This document shows, piece by piece, positions 23,841 to 33,222 of a stretch of DNA of 55,316 bases. The notes below the pieces were generated by a model. That model was not told where the DNA came from, made no database searches, and saw only the letters and a program-made list of their open reading frames with translations. The stretch is from PNC22 sp035654175. Lineage in GTDB: Bacteria > Planctomycetota > Phycisphaerae > Phycisphaerales > UBA1924. Each line of letters begins with the position of its first letter. Position 1 is the stretch's first letter. The stretch covers positions 1 through 55,316 of the forward strand of contig DASRXL010000230.1 of the NCBI GenBank assembly GCA_035654175.1, in the 5' to 3' direction. A program made the position numbers and the translations under genes.

Positions 23841-23908
23841 GAAGGAGCGGTAGAAGAAAGAGCCGCCCCGGAGGGGCGGGGTACCCGGAACCCGATCGCG
23901 CGATCGGG
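23841..23908 (-). repeat. Composite palindromic element, inverted copy
   Basis: Read leftward the order is the same as in the forward copy: hairpin 1 with CCCGATC/GATCGGG arms (23891-23897 and 23902-23908), GGGTACC, hairpin 2 with CCGCCCC/GGGGCGG arms (23863-23879), then CTC and a pyrimidine-rich tail ending in CTCCTTC. Hairpin 1 differs from the forward copy at one stem pair with both partners changed. Confidence 0.75.
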
Positions 23909-24012
23909 CCCCGCGGCGACGCACACAGCCCAAAGGGCTGCAGTTCAGTAGCCGCGTGGTGGAGGCCGCGCAGCGGGCGACGCCACCGGAGGTCGGCGCA
24001 CCCATTACCTGG

Positions 24013-24069
24013 ACCCCGGATGGAGCCCTCTTCCACGCACGTGAGCATCAAGAGCACCCCATCCGGGGT
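24013..24069. repeat. Long inverted repeat with an alternative hairpin
   Basis: ACCCCGGATGG (24013-24023) pairs perfectly with CCATCCGGGGT (24059-24069), enclosing 35 bases. The right arm can also fold locally: GCACCCC (24054-24060), loop ATCC, GGGGTGC (24065-24071). The two foldings exclude each other. It lies between convergent genes and has no T-tract, so it is not a standard terminator. Confidence 0.5.
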
Positions 24070-24181
24070 GCACCGTGTTGTGAGGTGGCTTCCGGGGGTG
24101 TCGGTCGCCTCTGGCGACCTCCACCGCCCGGCTACTGAAGATCACCCCTATCGGGGCGAGGGCGCGCTTCGTTTTGATTCT

Positions 24182-24265
24182 CTTCGCGTCCTTCGAGTCC
24201 TTCGCCCCTTCGCGTTCCTGCCTTTCCTGAGGTCCTCTTCCCCCGTGATCCTCCGTACCCTCCGT
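24182..24265. repeat. Pyrimidine-rich stretch with nine-base periodicity
   Basis: CTTCG begins at 24182, 24191, 24200 and 24208, and CTCCGT at 24251 and 24260, i.e. spacings of 9, 9, 8 and 9 bases. The minus strand is correspondingly purine-rich. From memory, similar stretches occur between genes in many unrelated bacteria and are often mis-called as small proteins; copy number in this genome cannot be judged from one window. Confidence 0.45.
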
Positions 24266-24281
24266 GTTCACGGCCGTTCGG

Positions 24282-26423
<2,142 letters not shown>

Positions 26424-26608
26424 GACAGCCTCCTGCCGCCCCGAGACGCACGGGCCGGCCTGCCTTGGAGTCATGCCCGGCCGTCGCCCGCAAAGGCGGG
26501 GGCCGTCGCGTCCTTGCGGTGATCCGCCAGAGCGCGGACCCACCTGGGGGTATCGGCTGCGGTTGTCTTCGGCACGAGACTGGCCCGAAGATCACACCCC
26601 CACCGACT

Positions 26609-26636
26609 GTATACGTACCCCAGGGTCAAACGTTCC
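26609..26636 (-). promoter_or_regulatory. Candidate ECF-sigma promoter of prkA
   Basis: Reading leftward, GGAAC (26636-26632), 16 bases, CGTATAC (26615-26609). The GGAAC -35 with a C-G-T-containing -10 at 16-17 bases spacing is the pattern of ECF (RpoE-like) promoters. It would leave a 5' leader of roughly 180 bases before ATG 26423, which is long. Confidence 0.35.
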
Positions 26637-26751
26637 CCCCGGGAGGGCGGTTCAATATCGGACCGCGGCGCATGAGTCCGTCCACACGCGGGCGCCGGCC
26701 GGCGCCGCGTGTGCGGCCGGGGCGCGTCCGGCGCGGCGCATGCGGGGCCAG

Positions 26752-26757
26752 TACGAT
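26752..26757 (+). promoter_or_regulatory. -10-like box of the methyltransferase gene (leaderless type)
   Basis: TACGAT, eight bases, then ATG at 26766. No Shine-Dalgarno sequence precedes the start. Confidence 0.4.
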
Positions 26758-26765
26758 GCCGCGAC

Positions 26766-27638
26766 ATGCCGACGGCCGAGCAGAACCGCAGGATGTGGAG
26801 CCGCTACGACTGGTCGCTGGCCGGCGAGGAGTGGACGGTCGGCTTCGGCGGGCCGGAGATGGCGTGGCTGTTCTGCATCCGCCCGCGGATCGAGACGCTC
26901 GCGCCGGCGGGGCACGTCCTCGAGATCGGCCCCGGCCACGGGGTGTGGACGCAGTTCCTGCGCCCGCTCTGCCGGCGCATGACGCTGGTGGACGTGACGG
27001 AGCGGTGCGTCGAGGCCTGCCGGGAGCGGTTCGGGCGGCGGGGGATGCGGTACATCCACAACGACGGCAAGTCGCTGGCGGGGGTCACCGACGGCTCGGT
27101 GGACCTGGCCTTCAGCTTCAACTCGCTGGTGCACGCCGACCACGACGCGATGCGCGGCTACGTCCGCGAGCTGGCGCGGGTGCTGCGCCCGGGAGCGTAC
27201 GCCTTTCTTCACCACTCCAACCTCGCCGAGTGCCGCGCGGAGGCGGCGCACCTCTCGCTCGCCGAGCTGGGCAACCGGGGCGAGGACATGTCGGCCGAGC
27301 TCCTGCGCCGGGACTGCGCCGAGGCGGGGCTGACCTGCCACGTGCAGGAGCTGATCCCGTGGGGCGCGCGGCGCCTCACCGACTGCATCTCGCTCGTCGG
27401 GCGCGCGACGCCGGGGGGCGATCGCCCCACGCTCGTCTTCGAGAACTGGAAGTTCTTCTACCCCGCGCAGCACATGGTCCGCATTGGGGCCCGCTACCGA
27501 CCGCCGGGGAGCGGGCCCCGCGGCTGGCTCGCGGCCGCCGCGGCGGGCGAGGGGTGGGCGGGCGAGCAGGTCCGCGCCGGGTGGGACGCGGTGCTCAAGG
27601 CGCCGGACGAAGCGGTCGTGGTGCGCTCGGGGGCGTGA
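26766..27638 (+). CDS. Class I SAM-dependent methyltransferase
   Basis: A 290-residue protein with a methyltransferase-11/25-type core: motif I HVLEIGPGHGVWTQFL (SAM-binding E-x-G-x-G-x-G), motif II LVDVTERCVEACRERF with the ribose-binding Asp, then GSVDLAFSFNSLVHADHDAM and ELARVLRPGAYAFLHHSN (the post-motif strand of the family). The N-terminal 40 residues (MWSRYDWSLAGEEWTVGFGG) are shared with methyltransferases of sugar or polyketide clusters. The substrate is unknown. Its 3' 145 bases overlap the sulfotransferase gene on the opposite strand; methyl- and sulfo-transfer genes side by side suggest modification of a surface glycan or glycolipid, which is only an inference. Confidence 0.85.
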   Translation: MPTAEQNRRMWSRYDWSLAGEEWTVGFGGPEMAWLFCIRPRIETLAPAGHVLEIGPGHGVWTQFLRPLCRRMTLVDVTERCVEACRERFGRRGMRYIHNDGKSLAGVTDGSVDLAFSFNSLVHADHDAMRGYVRELARVLRPGAYAFLHHSNLAECRAEAAHLSLAELGNRGEDMSAELLRRDCAEAGLTCHVQELIPWGARRLTDCISLVGRATPGGDRPTLVFENWKFFYPAQHMVRIGARYRPPGSGPRGWLAAAAAGEGWAGEQVRAGWDAVLKAPDEAVVVRSGA

Positions 27639-28612
27639 GGCTCCGGCCGGACCGCGTCAGCGGGGGCCGGCGCGCCGTCCGCGGCATAGCCGGCCTCGGC
27701 CAGCGCCGCGCCCGCCTGCTGCATGAACGCCCGGCGGTTCGCGTCACTGAAGTAGGCCTGCCAGGTCAACTCGCGGCAGGCGGGGGTCGTGCGCGTCTGG
27801 CGCGACACCGGCATGGCGAGAGATGGATCGAGATCGAGGAACCGATACATGTTCGCCCGCTCCGATTCCACGTCCGCGACCAAGGCCTCGTAGCGCAGCC
27901 GCAGCACCCGGCTTGTCGAGCCGGGGGAGTCGAAGTAGGCCGCACAGCCGCTGTCCGACCGCCAGCGCCGGGCCCACGCTCCGGCGAAGAACCTCACCCA
28001 CGGCTCGACGCTGAGGAGCGCCGGCGGATCCGTCTCAAAGAGGCACGGATCGGCGGCGAGTCGCGCGGCCAGCGAGAGCATGGCGTCTCGGCCGGCGTGC
28101 TCCGGAACCACGACGCGGATCAACTCCGGCCCGTTCCGGAGCAGGTGACGCGTCCAGCTCACGAGCACGTCGCGCCCGTCCCGCACGATCCAGAAGAAGG
28201 AGCCGCCCGGGCAGATGTCGAGCATCTCCCGCGGCGTGCGGTCGCCCATCCATCGCGTTCCGGGGTTCCCAGGGCAGCCGGCCTCGATGCATTCGCGCAG
28301 CATGTTCTGGAATGCGCGGTCGAGCGCTGAGCGGACGGGCTCCTGCGCCACGAGCTGCCAGCGGAGCGCCTGGATCTGGTGCTTGGCGTTGAAGATGTGC
28401 TCCAGGTGGAACTCGCCGGCGCACGAGATGTGCGGATGGAGATTGAGAAGAGCGCCGACCCAGTTCGTCCCCGAGCGGGGCGAGCCTCGGATGAAGAACA
28501 AGCCGGGTTCTGCGGCGGAGGGCGGCACGGCGAGAGGTCTCCGGGGGCGTCCCCGACGGGTTGCCGCTCGTCTCCGTGGCGACCCGCGACCGAGAGCACC
28601 CGCCGAAACCAT
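27494..28612 (-). CDS. Sulfotransferase
   Basis: A 372-residue protein. The PAPS-binding signatures are clear: GLFFIRGSPRSGTNWVGALL (5'-phosphosulfate loop, R-S-G-T) and SFFWIVRDGRDVLVSWTRHL (3'-phosphate site, R-x-x-x-x-x-x-S). Family members transfer sulfate from PAPS to hydroxyls or amines of carbohydrates and small molecules. The domain ends around EAGYAADG (about residue 310). The remaining 60 residues are Pro/Ser/Thr/Ala-rich with no fold and run antisense through the 3' end of the methyltransferase gene, as if a stop codon had been lost. The start was set at ATG 28612; the long open frame upstream of it is unsupported. Confidence 0.85.
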   Translation of the reverse strand: MVSAGALGRGSPRRRAATRRGRPRRPLAVPPSAAEPGLFFIRGSPRSGTNWVGALLNLHPHISCAGEFHLEHIFNAKHQIQALRWQLVAQEPVRSALDRAFQNMLRECIEAGCPGNPGTRWMGDRTPREMLDICPGGSFFWIVRDGRDVLVSWTRHLLRNGPELIRVVVPEHAGRDAMLSLAARLAADPCLFETDPPALLSVEPWVRFFAGAWARRWRSDSGCAAYFDSPGSTSRVLRLRYEALVADVESERANMYRFLDLDPSLAMPVSRQTRTTPACRELTWQAYFSDANRRAFMQQAGAALAEAGYAADGAPAPADAVRPEPHAPERTTTASSGALSTASHPARTCSPAHPSPAAAAASQPRGPLPGGR

Positions 28613-28737
28613 GATACCGGCCCGCCCGGGTCGCGGGGGAAGTGGCCGCGACAGTTCGCCTGGACGCCGCGCCCCGGGGATGCGCACGGGAATGCCGGCG
28701 CAAGGGGTCGGTCGACCTCACGCGCGATTCCCGCTCC

Positions 28738-31452
28738 TCATCCGCCGGGCTCGCCCGGCGCATCCGCGTGAGCGGCGGCGAGCCGGCGCCACCGGGCCGC
28801 GTCGTCGGCCCGCCCGAGCGCGTCGCACGCCTCCGCGAGCAGGCCGAGCGTGCGCGTCCGGCCCTCGCTCTCGCCGCCAGTCGCCCCCTCGTAGCTCGTC
28901 AGGACTCTGCGGAGCACGACTTCGGCGCCCTCGGGGTCTCCCGCGCCCAGGAGCGCCTCGCCGAGGTGGCGCCGGTAGTAGGCGAGCTCGGCGCTGTCCT
29001 CGGCGAGCTTGCCCTCGGCTCGCTCGACGAGCGCACGGGCCGCGCCGAGCGCCGCGCCCGAATCTCCGAGGGCCAGGTACCCCTTCGTGAGGTTCGCCCA
29101 GAGGGCCAGCGAGAGCGGGTGCTCGGGCCCGACGACCTCGTCGCACACCGGCGCGATGGGGGCGAGGATGCCGACCGCCTGGGCCGCGCGATCGGTGTCG
29201 ATGTAGAGCCCGGCGAGGCTGTTCTGGAGGACGAGCGTGCGCAGGTCGCGCTCGCCGGAGGTGCGCTCGCAGATCGCGATCGCCTCGGCGAGCAGGGGCT
29301 CGGCCTCGGCGCGGCGGTCGAGCTCGCGGTAGGAGTGCGAAAGGTTGTTGAGCGCGACCGCGAGGCTCGGATGGTCGGGGCCGAGCACGCGGCGCTTCGT
29401 TTCGAGCACGCGCTCGAAGATCGCCGCGGCCTCGTGGTGGCGGCCGACCGTGCCGAGCGTGTCGGCGAGGTTGTTCTGCGTGGCGAGGGTGTGGGGGTGG
29501 TCGGGGCCGAGCTCTTGGAGCTGGAAGTCGATCACGGTGCGCAGCAGCTCGATCGACCGCTCCGGCTCGCCGAGCTCGTCGAGCACGGCGGCCAGGCTGT
29601 TGCGGGCCGACATCGTGTCCTCGTGCCGGTCGCCGAGCACGCGCGAGCGCAGCTCCAGCACCCGCTCGAAGCCGGCTTTGGCCTGCTCGAACCGGCCCAT
29701 CAATCGGTCGACGCACGCCATGTTGAAGAGCGACGTGACGGTCTCCGGGTCTTCCGGGCCGAGCATGCGCTCCCGGACCTCGTGCACGGCCGCGATCTCG
29801 CGCCTGCCCTCGTCGAAGCGGCTGGTCTCGACGTAGACCTGGCCGAGCGCCTGGCGGATGCGCAGCGTCAGGTCGTGGTCCGCCCCGAGCGACTCGTTCG
29901 CCAGCGCCAGGGCGCGGGAGAACTGAGTCTCGGCCGCGCCAAAGTCCGCAATCTTGTAGTAGGCCGTTCCGAGGAGGTCGCGCATCTCGGCCTCGACGTC
30001 GGGGCGCTCGGGCGGGCTGGCATCGATCTGCCTGCGGGCGTCGGTGACGATCTGGGAGAGCAGCGTGCGGTCCTGGCCCCGAGCGACGGCGGGATCGAGC
30101 CCGGCGAGCATGCCCGTCGCAAAGGCGCCGAACTCTTGCGACTTCTCCAGCTCTCGGCGCATGAGCAGGCGCTGCTCCTCGGCACGGGCCGCGAAGATCA
30201 GGCTGGAGATCAGGCCCCCGACCAGGGCGACGAGCACGAGCGCCGCGGCGGCGAGCTCGCCGCGGTGGCGCTGGGTGAACTTGCGCAGGCGGTAGCCCCC
30301 GCTGGGGGGCCCGGCCTCGACCGGCTCATCGCGCAGGTGGCGGCGGATGTCCGCGGCGAACGCGGCGGCGGTCTGATATCGGCGGCCGGGCTCCTTCTCG
30401 ATCGCGCGCATCACGATCCAGTCGAGGTCGCCCCTGAGCTGGCCGGCGAGTTGGCGCGTGCGCGGGAGGACGGCCCCGCCCTCGGCCGGCCGGAGGATGC
30501 GGGTGGAGGGGCGCGGCGGCGTCTCCTCGCGGATGATCTGGGCGAGCGACGCGAGCGGCGTGCGCTCCAGCCGCTCGCGCTCGAAGGGGAGCGAGCCGGT
30601 GAGGATCTCGTAGAGCAGCACGCCGAGCGTGTACACGTCGGAACGCGTGTCCATCACCGCCCCGCCGGTGACCTGCTCGGGGGACATGTACGCGGGCGTT
30701 CCGATGAAGTGGCCCTCCACGGTCATGGTGGCGCCCGGGCTCTGCGGGCCGATCGCCTTGGCGATGCCGAAGTCGATGACCTTGGGCACCGGCTTGTCGT
30801 CCACGGTGGTGACGAGCACGTTGGAGGGCTTGAGGTCGCGGTGGATGATGCCCTTGTGGTGCGCGTGCTGGACGGCGAGGCAGACCTGCTCGAAGAGCCC
30901 GAGCCTCTGCCGGATCGAGAGCTGCTTGCGCGCGCAGAAGCTGGTGATGGGCTCTCCCGGGACGTGCTCCATGACGAAGTAGGGCCTGCCCTGCGCTGTC
31001 TGGCCGGCGTCGAAGACCCGGGCGACGTTGGGGTGGTTCATCACCGCGAGGGCCTGGCGCTCCGTCTCGAAGCGCGAGACAATGGCCCGCGAGTCCATCC
31101 CGGCCTTGAGCGCTTTGAACGCCACCGTGCGCGAGACCGGCTCGTGCTGCTTTGCGAGGTAGACGAGGCCGAAGCCGCCCTCGCCGAGCACCGATTCGAG
31201 CGTGTAGGGGCCGACGGAGGCGCCGACGCGCAGCTCTGTCTCCCCGCGCCCGTCGGGGCTTCGAGGCCCGCCGCCGTCGATGGTGGGGGCGCCCATGAAC
31301 TGCTCGGCCCGCTCGTGCGCCGCCACGAGGCGCAGGACACGCTCCACGGCGGGCTGGTCGCTCGCGCACTTGGCCGCGACAAACGGGGCGCGCTGCTCGG
31401 TGGGCAGGTCGAGCGCCGCGTAGAAGATGTCCTTCTCGCGGTCAGTGGCCAT
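28738..31452 (-). CDS. Transmembrane Ser/Thr protein kinase with C-terminal TPR repeats
   Basis: A 904-residue planctomycete-type kinase. Residues 1-75 are an N-terminal extension. The kinase domain follows: glycine loop VLGEGGFGLVYLAKQ, Lys in TVAFKALKAGMD, Glu helix, catalytic HRDLKPSNVL, VIDFGIAKAI (DFG) and the APE-equivalent GTPAYMSPEQ. A single membrane helix (LAAAALVLVALVGGLISSLIF, about residue 405) separates it from an extracytoplasmic part of TPR units (LGTAYYKIADFGAAETQFSRA, IFERVLETKRRVLG and others, about 34-42 residues each). Its ATG (31452) lies inside the end of the sigma factor gene, which overlaps it by 11 bases, so the two are translationally coupled. Known for this class: an ECF sigma factor controlled by a membrane kinase in place of an anti-sigma factor. 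Confidence 0.93.
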   Translation of the reverse strand: MATDREKDIFYAALDLPTEQRAPFVAAKCASDQPAVERVLRLVAAHERAEQFMGAPTIDGGGPRSPDGRGETELRVGASVGPYTLESVLGEGGFGLVYLAKQHEPVSRTVAFKALKAGMDSRAIVSRFETERQALAVMNHPNVARVFDAGQTAQGRPYFVMEHVPGEPITSFCARKQLSIRQRLGLFEQVCLAVQHAHHKGIIHRDLKPSNVLVTTVDDKPVPKVIDFGIAKAIGPQSPGATMTVEGHFIGTPAYMSPEQVTGGAVMDTRSDVYTLGVLLYEILTGSLPFERERLERTPLASLAQIIREETPPRPSTRILRPAEGGAVLPRTRQLAGQLRGDLDWIVMRAIEKEPGRRYQTAAAFAADIRRHLRDEPVEAGPPSGGYRLRKFTQRHRGELAAAALVLVALVGGLISSLIFAARAEEQRLLMRRELEKSQEFGAFATGMLAGLDPAVARGQDRTLLSQIVTDARRQIDASPPERPDVEAEMRDLLGTAYYKIADFGAAETQFSRALALANESLGADHDLTLRIRQALGQVYVETSRFDEGRREIAAVHEVRERMLGPEDPETVTSLFNMACVDRLMGRFEQAKAGFERVLELRSRVLGDRHEDTMSARNSLAAVLDELGEPERSIELLRTVIDFQLQELGPDHPHTLATQNNLADTLGTVGRHHEAAAIFERVLETKRRVLGPDHPSLAVALNNLSHSYRELDRRAEAEPLLAEAIAICERTSGERDLRTLVLQNSLAGLYIDTDRAAQAVGILAPIAPVCDEVVGPEHPLSLALWANLTKGYLALGDSGAALGAARALVERAEGKLAEDSAELAYYRRHLGEALLGAGDPEGAEVVLRRVLTSYEGATGGESEGRTRTLGLLAEACDALGRADDAARWRRLAAAHADAPGEPGG

Positions 31453-32047
31453 CCGGGACCTCCGCGGGCGGGGCCTCCCCGCTCATCCGCTCGAAGAGCA
31501 TGGCGCGGGCGTACGCCCAATCCCGCATCACGGTCCGCTCGGAGAGGCCGAGCACGGCGGCGGTCTCCTCGACCCCCAGCCCCGCGAAGAAGCGCAGGCG
31601 CACGATCGAGGCCGAGCGCGGGTCGGACTGCTCGAGCTCGGTCATGGCTTCCTCGAGCGCCATGATCTGCTCGGGATCGGTCTCGGCGGCGAGATCGACG
31701 ACGCTCAGGGGCACGCGCCTCAGGCCGCCGCCGCGCTTGTCGGCGCCGCGGCGCCTGGCGTGGTCGATGAGGATCCGGCGCATCGCCTGGGCGGCGGCCG
31801 CGTAGAAGTGCGCCCGACTCTCCCACGAGACCTCCTCGTCCCCGATGAGCTTGAGGAATGCCTCGTGCACCAGCGCGGTCGCCTGGAGCGTGTGGCCCGC
31901 GCGCTCGCCGGCCATCCGCTGACGGGCGATGGCACGCAGATGGTCGTAGACCACCGAGAGCAGTTCTTCCGCGGCCGAGTCGCGCTTCCCGACCGCGCGC
32001 AGGATCTCGGTCACCGCCACGCCAGACTCGCCAGCTTCGTTCGGCAT
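31442..32047 (-). CDS. ECF-type sigma factor of the planctomycete kinase-linked group
   Basis: A 201-residue protein. Start ATG 32047 (MPNEAGESG); the open extension upstream has no coding character. Region 2 is in SAAEELLSVVYDHLRAIARQ, ATALVHEAFLKLIG and WESRAHFYAAAAQAMRRILI, followed by the basic DHARRRGADKRGGG typical of the TIGR02999-like group found in planctomycetes and acidobacteria. Region 4 is VRLRFFAGLGVEETAAVLGL then SERTVMRDWAYARAM. The 3' end overlaps the kinase gene by 11 bases. In this sigma group the adjacent Ser/Thr kinase is believed to control activity by phosphorylation; the sequence shows the gene pair but not the mechanism. Confidence 0.92.
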   Translation of the reverse strand: MPNEAGESGVAVTEILRAVGKRDSAAEELLSVVYDHLRAIARQRMAGERAGHTLQATALVHEAFLKLIGDEEVSWESRAHFYAAAAQAMRRILIDHARRRGADKRGGGLRRVPLSVVDLAAETDPEQIMALEEAMTELEQSDPRSASIVRLRFFAGLGVEETAAVLGLSERTVMRDWAYARAMLFERMSGEAPPAEVPDGH

Positions 32048-32143
32048 CGCTCTCGCCCCTGGGAACGCAGCGCCGGCGGGTTCGCCCGCGCCTGCGAGTG
32101 TACCCCGGGGTCTCTCCAGACTGAAGCATCTTCTTTGCACGGC

Positions 32144-32431
32144 TCATGCACCCGGGTCTGTCGGGGCGCCGCCGTTCTCCGCCCCGGCGCACGAGTCGTC
32201 CAGCCGCCGGTGCGACCGCGCGAGCTGGATCCAGAGCTGGGTGAGGGCCAGGAAGCACGAGTCGGCGGTGAGCCGCCCCCGCTGGAGGAGGCAGCACAGG
32301 CGGGCGGCCCGGGCCCCGAACGCCTCTAGATTGGCGAGGTAGACAGCCTCTCGCCCGTGAGCGATCGGGCCCGGCGCCGTCTCCTTCGGCCTCGGCGGCG
32401 GGCTGGGGCTCTCTGACGGGCTCGGATCCAC
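32144..32431 (-). CDS. Small protein of unknown function upstream of the sigma/kinase pair
   Basis: A 95-residue protein with GTG start at 32431 and GGAGGG five or six bases before it, which is the main argument for its reality. The N-terminus is Pro/Ser-rich and disordered (PSPSESPSPPPRPKE). The centre is an amphipathic helical region (VYLANLEAFGARAARLCCLL, FLALTQLWIQLARSHRRLDD), and the tail is Gly/Ala-rich. There is no signal peptide or membrane helix. It lies 96 bases upstream of the sigma gene on the same strand, so it might be a third component of that module. Confidence 0.5.
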   Translation of the reverse strand: MDPSPSESPSPPPRPKETAPGPIAHGREAVYLANLEAFGARAARLCCLLQRGRLTADSCFLALTQLWIQLARSHRRLDDSCAGAENGGAPTDPGA

Positions 32432-32745
32432 ATCGCCCTCCCGGGCCGCGGCGTGCCCGCGATCAATGACAGGCGCAGGGCGGGCGTGAGTGCTGCCACT
32501 GAGCGAACGAAATCGGAGATTTCCGGGCCGTCGCCGCGGTTGGCGAGGCTCTTACTGCCGGACGGTGGTGGATGGGCCGTGCGCTGTCCGCTTCCTGCTC
32601 GCGACATTTGCGAGCAGCCACTCCGACCTCTTCGGGCGGAGGCAGGCGTCGGAATCCAGCCTACGGGGCGGACAGACACCAACGAAAGGGGCCCGGGGCG
32701 GAACACCCCGGGCCCGTGGGTTCGCGGGAGGGGACGATCACTCCA
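32432..32745. other. Intergenic region upstream of the sigma/kinase module
   Basis: 314 bases with no supported gene. It holds an eight-pair hairpin (CTGCTCGC at 32595-32602, loop of seven, GCGAGCAG at 32610-32617) and the strong terminator hairpin at 32689-32715 that serves the leftward gene ending at 32746. No convincing promoter for the small protein at 32431 was found. Confidence 0.4.
32683..32715 (-). terminator. Terminator of the small membrane-protein gene
   Basis: A perfect ten-pair GC stem (32689-32698 with 32706-32715, loop of seven). Reading leftward it is followed by CTTTCGTT. It lies 31 bases past the stop of the gene at 32746-33135. Confidence 0.7.
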
Positions 32746-33135
32746 TCAGAAGCGGACCTCGCGGTCGGGCTGCTCGGGCGGCGGCTCGGCGGACGCGTGC
32801 TCGCCCCACGTCGAGGGATTCACGATCACAGCGAGCCCGAGCCCGAGCACCAGAACCACCGCACCCGCCGCCCACCCCGAGGTGGCCGCGACAATCACGG
32901 CGGCGATGACGACGAGCACAATCCCAACCACCAGCAGCCGAGAGAGCAAGCGGCGTTGCGCCGGCACCGGCGCTTGGAGCGGAGGCGGGGGATACGCGAC
33001 GCGTCCTGCCCCCGCGGTCGGGGTGGGGCGAGGCGCCGCCCGGGTCTCGGAGACCGGAGAGGTCTGGCGCGCCCTTCTCCGTTCCGGCGACGATCGCGTG
33101 TACATGAGGGTGCGCTGCCGAATCTGACGAGCCAT
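32746..33135 (-). CDS. Small membrane protein with two helices
   Basis: A 129-residue protein. AAGGAAG precedes the ATG at 33135. The N-terminal 65 residues are basic and Pro-rich (cytoplasmic or disordered), followed by two adjacent helices RLLVVGIVLVVIAAVIVAAT and AGAVVLVLGLGLAVIVNP and an acidic tail. No family recognised. It follows the PRC-barrel gene on the same strand but a strong terminator lies between them, so any shared transcription would depend on readthrough. Confidence 0.6.
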   Translation of the reverse strand: MARQIRQRTLMYTRSSPERRRARQTSPVSETRAAPRPTPTAGAGRVAYPPPPLQAPVPAQRRLLSRLLVVGIVLVVIAAVIVAATSGWAAGAVVLVLGLGLAVIVNPSTWGEHASAEPPPEQPDREVRF

Positions 33136-33174
33136 GCGCTTCCTTGCTTGGTGGATCCTGCCGAGCAGAGAGAA

Positions 33175-33215
33175 CGCCGCCGGCCGCGGAGACTGCGCTT
33201 CCGCGGCCGGCGGCG
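33175..33215 (-). terminator. Terminator of the PRC-barrel gene
   Basis: A perfect 16-pair stem (33175-33190 with 33200-33215, loop of nine), beginning seven bases after the stop codon of the gene at 33223. Reading leftward it is followed by TTCTCTCTG. It is the longest perfect inverted repeat noticed in the window. Confidence 0.75.
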
Positions 33216-33222
33216 TGCCGGT

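Larger units (their letters stand above)
23715..24281. other. Repeat-rich intergenic region between kbl and prkA
   Basis: 567 bases with no supported gene. In order it holds a hairpin and palindromic element (23735-23793), the same composite in inverted orientation (23841-23908), a structured segment with an 11-pair inverted repeat (24013-24023 with 24059-24069), and a pyrimidine-rich stretch with CTTCG and CTCCGT recurring about every nine bases (24182-24265). Short open frames here (for example on the minus strand, 24005-24337) translate the repeats and look spurious. The two genes converge, so transcripts from both sides end here. Confidence 0.6.
26424..26765. other. Divergent intergenic region between prkA and the methyltransferase gene
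   Basis: 342 bases without a supported gene. It contains a small hairpin (CCCGC-AAAG-GCGGG, near 26480), the candidate ECF-type promoter of prkA, a TTGAAC on the minus strand that could be an alternative -35, and the TACGAT box in front of the methyltransferase start. Confidence 0.4.

Noticed and set aside
28642..31665. A 1007-codon rightward frame antisense to the kinase gene
   Set aside because: The minus-strand frame encodes intact kinase motifs, a membrane helix and TPRs; the opposite frame is open only because of codon bias.
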